DNA from: Cotesia glomerata
Taxonomy: Eukaryota > Arthropoda > Insecta > Hymenoptera > Braconidae
Assembly: GCF_020080835.1 (NCBI RefSeq)
Contig: NC_058162.1
Coordinates: forward strand, 24,769,885 to 24,833,884
DNA: 64,000 nt
Reading direction: 5' to 3'
Below the pieces are notes generated by a model that saw only the letters and a list, made by a program, of their open reading frames with translations, was not told the origin of the DNA and did no database searches. Position 1 is the stretch's first letter. Each line of letters begins with the position of its first letter. This document shows positions 59,912 through 64,000 of this stretch, piece after piece. Both the position numbers and the translations under genes were made by a program.

Positions 59912-60591
59912 TTAATAATTACAACTAGGTAAAAATTGTTATTAATAATGACAATTAAATTAATAATAATAATATTTCAGTCAAAGCGCATCTTCCATCA
60001 CTGTAGTCACAGGAACGAACCGTCTTTCAGAAGGTGGAGACCGTTACCAAGCAAAGACTTTGGTCCCGCACAAAAAATACAATCCATCGGTCTTTAGCAA
60101 TGACATAGGGATGATCATGCTTGATGAAGACATAACTTTCAATGATAAAGTCCAGCCGATTGCTCTGCCCTCTGCCGATGACCGGTACGAGGAATATCCA
60201 GCTAAGCTTTCAGGATGGGGAACGACCAAACTTGGTGGACCGCTACCGGACAAGCTTCAAGAAATTGAGTTGATGGTCATTACCGAGACTAAATGCCAGA
60301 GTTATCATTCTATAGTCAGTGCTGGACACATTTGCACTTTAACCCAGGCGGGAGAAGGTGCTTGCCATGTAAGTGTTTTAATAAAAGCAAAAGTATTCTT
60401 TATTAAAGTTTGTTTTTTGAATCTTGAATTTTAAATTGCAGGGAGATTCTGGTGGACCTTTGACTGCTGATAGGACTCTGATTGGTCTGGTATCATTTGG
60501 ACGTCCTTGTGCGGTTGGATACCCAGATGTCTACACCAGAGTTTTCTTCTATTTGGACTGGATATCCGAGACCATGCAAGCGAAATACTAA
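58612..60591 (+). CDS. Chymotrypsin-like secreted serine protease (whole gene, 3 exons)
   Basis: Join of 58612-58820, 59981-60368 and 60442-60591: 747 nt, 248 residues plus stop. A trypsin-fold (S1A) endopeptidase. Seen: signal peptide (about 1-19), a short propeptide ending IPSR, activation site R25|V26 (VVGG), catalytic H66 in TAAHC, D111 in NDIGMIML, S202 in GDSGGP, and six cysteines fitting three disulfides (C51-C67, the TKC-HIC pair, C198-C222). The residue at the trypsin Asp189 position is Gly196, and the position-226 equivalent is Asp228 (YPDVYTR). It is therefore not a classical trypsin; chymotrypsin-like specificity is inferred. Single-domain with no CLIP, so digestive, or possibly venom or larval secretion, fits better than an immune cascade role. 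Splice junctions are clean. Confidence 0.94.
58933..59819 (-). mobile_element. Helitron-like element with palindromic core, copy 2, in protease intron 1
   Basis: Reverse orientation of 10720-11862: TAGCAACTTTGCAGTCAC with the hairpin CAGTCACTACGTGACTG, then three palindromic core units, then CAGCCTAAATACTTATC. It makes up most of the 1.16-kb intron between protease exons 1 and 2. Confidence 0.65.
59863..59909. repeat. (ATT)n microsatellite in protease intron 1
   Basis: About 15 ATT units. Simple repeat. Confidence 0.9.
59981..60368 (+). CDS. Serine protease exon 2: catalytic Asp
   Basis: Encodes residue 70 (split) to 199. The acceptor is AATATTTCAG|T and the donor CAT|GTAAGT. It contains D111 of the triad, the conserved SGWGTT block and the GEGACH segment just before GDSGG. 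The open frame runs past the donor into intron 2. Confidence 0.93.
60442..60591 (+). CDS. Serine protease exon 3: GDSGGP active site and C terminus
   Basis: Encodes residues 200-248 and the TAA stop at 60589-60591. The acceptor is TTAAATTGCAG|G. It carries S202 in GDSGGP, SFG lining the primary pocket, and PDVYTRV near the end. The family tail WISETM is in place, so the protein is full length. Confidence 0.94.
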   Translation, partial: GDSGGPLTADRTLIGLVSFGRPCAVGYPDVYTRVFFYLDWISETMQAKY

Positions 60592-60693
60592 CGCATTTCA
60601 TTTTTCTACTTTGTATTTTCATACGCCGAATTTTGTACTTACAAAACTCGTCATTTTTTTATGAACAACAAATCAATGATGATCAATAATTGA

Positions 60694-60918
60694 CTAGCAA
60701 CCATGCAGTCACTATGTGACTGCCGTGACTTGTAAGCTATAAATAAATAAAATTTATTAAATAATGACTATTGTTAAATTGCACTGTACTTTCTTAAATA
60801 TTGACGATTTTAAAGATATAAGCTCATTCCGATGTTACATTCATCTAGAGCTTTCATTTGAGTACCCACATGCATTTTTGATATATTTTTTATATATACA
60901 TATATATAATATATCTAA
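60694..60918 (-). mobile_element. Helitron-like element, copy 3 (truncated)
   Basis: CTAGCAACCATGCAGTCAC with hairpin CAGTCACTATGTGACTG, then the first half of one core unit, cut at a TATATA run. It lies 100 bases after the protease stop. Confidence 0.65.
60742..60751 (+). terminator. Nearest polyadenylation signals after the protease stop, inside a repeat
   Basis: Two overlapping AATAAA words about 150 bases after the TAA. No AATAAA or ATTAAA is seen between stop and this point. They lie in the end segment of a Helitron-like repeat (60694 on), so the mobile element may supply the transcript end. Confidence 0.4.
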
Positions 60919-61170
60919 ATAATAATAATAAATGGAGAGTCGGTTTTTTTGTCCGGTTATACTGTGAAAACTACTGAACCGATCGGAATAATACTAATAC
61001 CATAAGATGCAGCGTGTTTCGGAGAAGGTTTTAGTATATGATATCGCGTGTCTAATGCAAAAAGGGCTACATAGCTACAGGTTAGTAGGGATCCATGCTA
61101 AAAGGGCCCATAAAAAAATTTTTTTTTGCCATCCTTCTTAAAATCGCTTAAAACACAAAGATCTGTAAAA
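60919..61170. other. Unclassified repeat-like segment
   Basis: Contains GGAGAGTCGGTTTTTTTGTCC and GCTAAAAGGGCCCATAAAA; the latter recurs at 63425-63445. No gene. Confidence 0.35.
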
Positions 61171-61854
61171 AAAAAAATTAGGAAAACGGTTGACCCTGAA
61201 GGCTATCCCTGTAACTTCCCGCTAATTCCATACTTAGGCGCTTAAAATTGCACCAATGACGTTTTTGAGCTCTTCGAGCTCAAAAATACAATTTGTGGGT
61301 TATTTTGAGCTCTCCAAGCTCAAAGAGATTGTTTTCCTATGCTTTTGAGCTCTTCGAGCTCAAAAGTCTGATAGGGATTTGATGACACTATTTTTTGAAT
61401 TTTTAAACCGCAATAACTTTTGAATGAATAAACCGATTTTCACGCGGTTGGCAGCGTTCGACGCAGTTTTTCAAGCCTCACAAAGAATCTCAAATTATGA
61501 ATTGATCGCGCTAAAAATTTCGGAGTTATTCCGAAAAAACACTTTTTTCGGTTTTCTTTCGTTCACGATATCTCTCGAACGAATCAACCGATTTTGACCA
61601 GACTGGTGGCGATCGACGTGGTTTTTTGAGGTTAAGAGCTGATTAGTTTTTGGAATTGAACCATCAAGCCATTTAAAAGTTATTCCAAAAAAACCACATT
61701 TGAAAAAAATGTTTTTTTCAGTTTTTTGAAGATTTCTCAAAATCTATTGATCTGAATCGGTCCAAATAGTTTTCAAAATCTAAGTTAGGTCAAGCCCTTT
61801 TGAATGGCACCAACCGCGATGAAATCGGTCAAGCCGTTCAAAAGTTATAAGCGG

Positions 61855-61922
<68 letters not shown>

Positions 61923-62087
61923 TACATACATACATACAGATACCGTGACAACCTCGCGGGGATAGTCAGGGAAGCTTCCTTTGACCTTCAAACGTCGAGA
62001 TCTGATGAAAACTCGGTTTTTGCAAAACGGGGTGAAAACAATAACTTCCCGATTTTTGAAAATCTTCGATTTTCGTAGCGGGAAGTT
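61171..62087 (-). mobile_element. AACTTCCCGC element, copy 4 (inverted), with CA microsatellite
   Basis: From TTAGGAAAACGGTTGACC to CTTCGATTTTCGTAGCGGGAAGTT. (CA)n followed by (CATA)n at about 61857-61937 matches the TG run of copies 2 and 3. GAGCTCTTCGAGCTC palindromes at 61265-61365. Frames at 61495-61740 and 61845-62141 are not genes. Confidence 0.85.
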
Positions 62088-62598
62088 AAAAATTAGGACG
62101 ACGATTGACCTTAAAGGCCATCCCTGCAACTTCCCGCTCATTTTGTACTAAAGCGCTCAAAATTACACATTAAGTTTTTAAGCTCTTCGAGCTCAAAAAT
62201 ATGATTATTGTGTCATTTTGAGCTCTTCGAGCTCAAAACTCTAATAGCAGTTTAACAAAACACAATTTTTTCAATAATACTTGGCCGCTTTTTTTGAGCT
62301 CTTCGAGCTCAAAAATACAATCTGTGTGTTGTTTTGAGCTCTCCGAGCTCAAAAAGATACCTTTTCTGTGCTTTTGAGCTCTTTGAGCTCAAAAGTCTGA
62401 TAGAAGTCTCATAGAATACTATTTTTTGAATTTTCAAACCGCAATAACCTTTGAATGAATGAACCGATTTTCACGTGGTTGGCAGCATTCGACGCAGTTT
62501 TTGAAGCTTCATAAAGAATTCTTGAGTATGAATTGATCGAACTAGGAATTTTGGAGTGATTCCGAAAAAACACTTTTTTCGGTTTTCCTTCGACAACG

Positions 62599-63086
62599 CA
62601 CTGAGAGAAAAGTGCATAGTTAACTGAATCATAACATCACAATTATGAAAATATAGTTTTCTGGATTTTTTTTTTGTAGTTACTCAAACTATGCATTAGT
62701 TTAAGTAACTATTGATAAATAGTTATATCGACTATATTTTAATAAATATGTTTTTATTATCGTGTTAAACAAAAAGTTATTAGGTGACTGAAAGGTTTTT
62801 ACGGACAACGTCTCAGAGATAGCTAAACTGGAAGAGCCCTTAGTGCGTAACCAAAAGATCCGAGTTAGATTCCCAGTCCGAGCTATTCGAATTATTTTTT
62901 CTGTTTTCTAAGTTAAAGTTAATCAAGATGGTTAGTAAGCTGATATTTAACTGAAAATAGTTTAAGTAACTATTTATTGGGGTTCAATATAATAAATAAT
63001 GTTAGGTACAAGAACTGCAATTAAATAGTGGTGATGCTATTTGACTAGATTTTCCTAGTTCAGTTGACCATATTTTTCTCTCAGTG
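62599..63086. mobile_element. CACTGAGAGAAAA-ended element, nested, with tRNA-like core
   Basis: 488 bp with CACTGAGAGAAAA at the left and TTTTTCTCTCAGTG at the right, and further pairing GTTAACTGAA / TTCAGTTGAC. The host sequence without insertion (compare the reverse complement near 1060) reads CGACAACGATAAC; here CG is on both sides. 62812-62884 is tRNA-like. Confidence 0.8.
62812..62884 (+). ncRNA. tRNA-like sequence inside the nested element
   Basis: TAGCTAAACTGGAAGAGC (about 62820-62837) fits a tRNA A box and D arm; GAGTTAGATTCCCAGTC (about 62862-62878) fits a diverged B box and T arm, at normal tRNA spacing. The B box has lost the usual TTCGA, so it is likely a decayed tRNA or SINE head rather than an active tRNA gene. 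Confidence 0.5.
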
Positions 63087-63352
63087 CGATAACTCACGAA
63101 CGAATCAACCAATTTTGACCGGGCTGGCGGTGATCGAAGTTGTTTTTTGATGTTAAAAGCTGATTCTTTTTTTGGAATTGATCGGTAGAGCCGTTTAAAA
63201 GTTACGGACATCATCGCGAAAAAATTCAGAAAAGCTTCCTAGGACCTCAAAACGCCGAGATCTGATGAAAACTCGATTTTCGAAAAACGGGGTAAAACCA
63301 ATAACTTTCCGATTTTTGAAAATCTTCGATTTTCTTAGCGGGAAATTAAAAA

Positions 63353-64000
63353 TTTCAGCATCTTAAAGCTAAAAGGGCGTAACTCAAAACATGCGCCCTT
63401 TTAGCTTTTAGAAAAGTAATGCCTAAAGCTAAAAGGGCGCATAAAAAAATTTAAGTTTTTATAAAAAATTTTGATAAATAGCTACACAAGACATGAAATA
63501 AAAAAGTTTAATAAATAAAAAAAAATTTCTTAACAGCCGGTCCCTACAATTGCAGCTTTATATTTCTCTCCTAGGCAAAGAAGAATTTTCAAAGAAACAC
63601 TGCTACGTAATAGATTTTATCTATTATCTATTTCGTATAGCAGAGCGTTTTTTTCGAAATTCTCATTTGTTTAAAAGAAAAACATTAAATTGCAATAGCT
63701 TTATAATCATGAGTGCAACAAGGATAGTACCGTTTTTGCAGTAAGTGCGAAACGAGAAAAGAGGAGATCGGCTGCTAAGTACTTGAACAACATTGAAAAA
63801 ATAATAATTTTTAACTATTTTTAAACAAGCAATGGATGAATAAATTAATCAAAAACTAATGGGATTAAAATAATTTTCAAATGAAAATAAATTAATACAA
63901 TCACGCATATTTAGCAATTTTTTAAAAATATTATTAATTGTATTTTTAAAATAATGTATGTATCGTTAGAGTATGCCTCTTTGACTCTACCGTTTTTTTT
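63353..64000. other. Repeat-like hairpin, then unique DNA
   Basis: 63364-63407 is a hairpin: AAAGCTAAAAGGGCG and CGCCCTTTTAGCTTT. GCTAAAAGGGC returns at 63426. After 63500 the DNA is unique; the 64-codon frame at 63550-63744 is not recognisable. Confidence 0.4.

Larger units (their letters stand above)
62088..63352 (-). mobile_element. AACTTCCCGC element, copy 5 (inverted), split by a tRNA-bearing insert
   Basis: Diverged head-to-tail neighbour of copy 4, ending CTTAGCGGGAAATT. It has extra GAGCTCTTCGAGCTC palindromes and lacks the microsatellite block. Interrupted at 62599-63086. Confidence 0.8.

Noticed and set aside
1..64000. CRISPR arrays, bacterial operons or viral genes
   Set aside because: Spliced insect genes and transposon-like repeats throughout; the tandem arrays lack spacers of the CRISPR kind and no viral protein was recognised.

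Overview
This looks like a stretch of a very AT-rich insect genome. The two genes it holds are spliced, with GT-AG introns, and the laccase is the arthropod cuticle type. A hymenopteran, perhaps a parasitoid wasp, is my best guess from the feel of the two proteins and the repeats, but the sequence does not prove the order.

Two complete protein genes are supported, both on the + strand. (1) Laccase 2, the cuticle-tanning multicopper oxidase: five coding exons from 30292 to 54369 encode 736 residues, with splice phases that agree at every junction and all ten copper-binding histidines plus the type-1 cysteine present. Its first intron is about 13.5 kb. (2) A chymotrypsin-like secreted serine protease: three coding exons from 58612 to 60591 encode 248 residues, with an intact His-Asp-Ser triad and a good TATA box. 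A 5'-truncated LINE fragment at about 28.8-29.4 kb keeps the end of its reverse-transcriptase reading frame.

Nearly everything else is repeats. From left to right: 0-10 kb holds degenerate dispersed repeats, a GGGGCATTCC-ended element with a mariner-like MITE nested in it, and a dimeric tandem repeat. 10.7-11.9 kb is a Helitron-like element with a tandem palindromic core. 12.9-14.4 kb holds two more GGGGCATTCC elements. 19.2-20.0 kb is an 881-bp inverted repeat. 22-28.8 kb holds direct and inverted arrays of a TGTCAATAATTGGGG element, broken by a TA-rich element that carries a 5S rRNA-like piece. Intron 1 of laccase holds inverted pairs of a CACTGAG-ended element, one of them broken by an island of long GC-looped hairpins (36.1-36.9 kb). 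Introns 2, 3 and 4 of laccase are each filled by a different tandem repeat (about 222, about 45 and about 170 bp). 55-57.7 kb is a nested stack of three families. The last 3.4 kb holds two head-to-tail copies of an AACTTCCCGC element carrying a CA microsatellite or a tRNA-like insertion.

The genes do not form a functional unit. Coding exons stand out as islands of balanced base composition in DNA that is roughly three quarters A+T. The most unusual parts are the hairpin island at 36.1-36.9 kb, the large palindrome at 19.6 kb, the mobile CG-rich palindromes, and mobile elements that carry 5S-like or tRNA-like pieces.
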